From NCBI GenBank assembly GCA_947068385.1, contig CAMTBF010000246.1:1-6054 (forward strand): 6,054 nt of DNA, given 5' to 3'. The notes under the pieces were generated by a model. The model ran no database searches. It saw only the letters and a program-made list of their open reading frames with translations, and was not told where the DNA came from. Both the position numbers and the translations under genes were made by a program. This document shows, piece by piece, positions 5,526-6,054 of the stretch (position 1 is the stretch's first letter; each line of letters starts with the position of its first letter). Source of the stretch: an uncultured Lachnospiraceae bacterium (GTDB taxonomy: Bacteria > Bacillota > Clostridia > Lachnospirales > Lachnospiraceae).

Positions 5526-6054
5526 CTACAGGGCGGGCGACCCGCATGGAATGGGAAGCGTCACCGCGAAGACCGTCAGGCCCTCCCTGCTTAGCGCCGT
5601 AATCTCCCCTTTGTGGAGGGCGACGATCTGCTTCGCGATGGCAAGCCCCAGCCCGGATCCTTCTGTCCCGCGCTCCGGATCCAGCCTGTAGAACTGCTCG
5701 AATATCCGCTCCAGCTTTTCCGCCGGAATCGTCCCGCCGTGGTTGGAAAACCGAAGCTCTACGCAGTCCCCGCTCTCCCGGACTTCGATGGAAATCTGCG
5801 TCCCCTCATAGCTGTAGGCCCAGGCATTGCGCAACAGATTGTCGAACACCCTCTGCAGCTTGTCGGCATCGCACTTTAACATCATATCCTCCGGGGCCGT
5901 AAGGCGGCAGGTCAGGCCCTTTTTCTCCAAAACCGGCCGGAATTCATATACCAGCTGCTCCAGCAGGCGGGTCAGGTTGATTTCGCTGTATTGCAGCGTG
6001 ATGGTGGTCAGGTTATATTTCGCGATCTCCAGGAACTCGTCGATCAGATTCTCC
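5526..6054 (-). CDS. Sensor histidine kinase, VanS-like, C-terminal part only
   Basis: The last 175 residues of a membrane-bound sensor kinase are present; the sensor, membrane and phospho-acceptor His parts lie beyond the right edge. The fragment starts late in the dimerisation region (ENLIDEFLEIAKYNLTTI, where VanS-type kinases have similar residues after the phosphorylated His) and contains the catalytic ATP-binding domain. Visible boxes are the N-box DNLLRNA (71-77), a G1-like SNHGGTIP (about 103-110), the F-box FEQFYR (118-123) and G2 GSGLGLA (132-138). The G1 box has Asn where most kinases have the adenine-contacting Asp, and Thr for the second Gly; as I recall, VanS relatives share this. 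A response regulator gene is probably upstream, outside the window. The ATPase-permease pair is 162 bp downstream and is a plausible target or co-regulated partner. Resemblance to VanS does not show vancomycin sensing. Confidence 0.92.
   Translation of the reverse strand, partial: ENLIDEFLEIAKYNLTTITLQYSEINLTRLLEQLVYEFRPVLEKKGLTCRLTAPEDMMLKCDADKLQRVFDNLLRNAWAYSYEGTQISIEVRESGDCVELRFSNHGGTIPAEKLERIFEQFYRLDPERGTEGSGLGLAIAKQIVALHKGEITALSREGLTVFAVTLPIPCGSPAL

Overview
Every gene I can support in this 6,054-base window reads on the minus strand, so transcription runs from high to low coordinates. The proteins look Gram-positive, class Clostridia: a VanS-like sensor kinase, half of a heterodimeric type I ABC exporter, strong AGGAGG-type ribosome binding sites, and fairly GC-rich coding DNA with TATAAT-type promoters between genes. 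A gut Lachnospiraceae-like genome is my guess. The sequence does not prove the taxon.

Layout in order of transcription: (1) the C-terminal 175 residues of a sensor histidine kinase (6054-5526), whose start lies beyond the right edge; (2) a 162-bp gap with a nested inverted repeat and an extended -10 promoter; (3) an ABC ATPase (5363-4461); (4) a 127-bp gap with a near-perfect hairpin; (5) an ABC-2 type permease with a large extracytoplasmic domain (4333-3089); (6) a 148-bp gap with a near-consensus promoter, a terminator-like hairpin and repeated AAGGGCT motifs; (7) a CDP-alcohol phosphatidyltransferase (2940-2362); (8) a second near-consensus promoter overlapping that gene's stop codon; (9) a 5'-truncated remnant of an AlbA_2/HATPase_c_4-type regulator that keeps its winged helix (2295-1864); (10) half of a heterodimeric ABC exporter (1841-1), cut by the left edge before its stop codon.

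The window seems to join two transport/envelope modules. The right one (kinase, ATPase, permease) resembles clostridial loci in which a two-component system controls an ABC pump for a peptide or other envelope-active compound. The left one has a phospholipid head-group enzyme with its own promoter, then an exporter subunit with the altered catalytic residues (Asp for Glu, Gln for His) expected in one half of a BmrCD/TM287-288-like heterodimer. Its partner should lie just beyond the left edge.

I found no tRNA, rRNA, CRISPR array, transposase or phage gene. The gene families are all known. The less ordinary parts are the regulatory intergenic regions and the decayed regulator ahead of the exporter.
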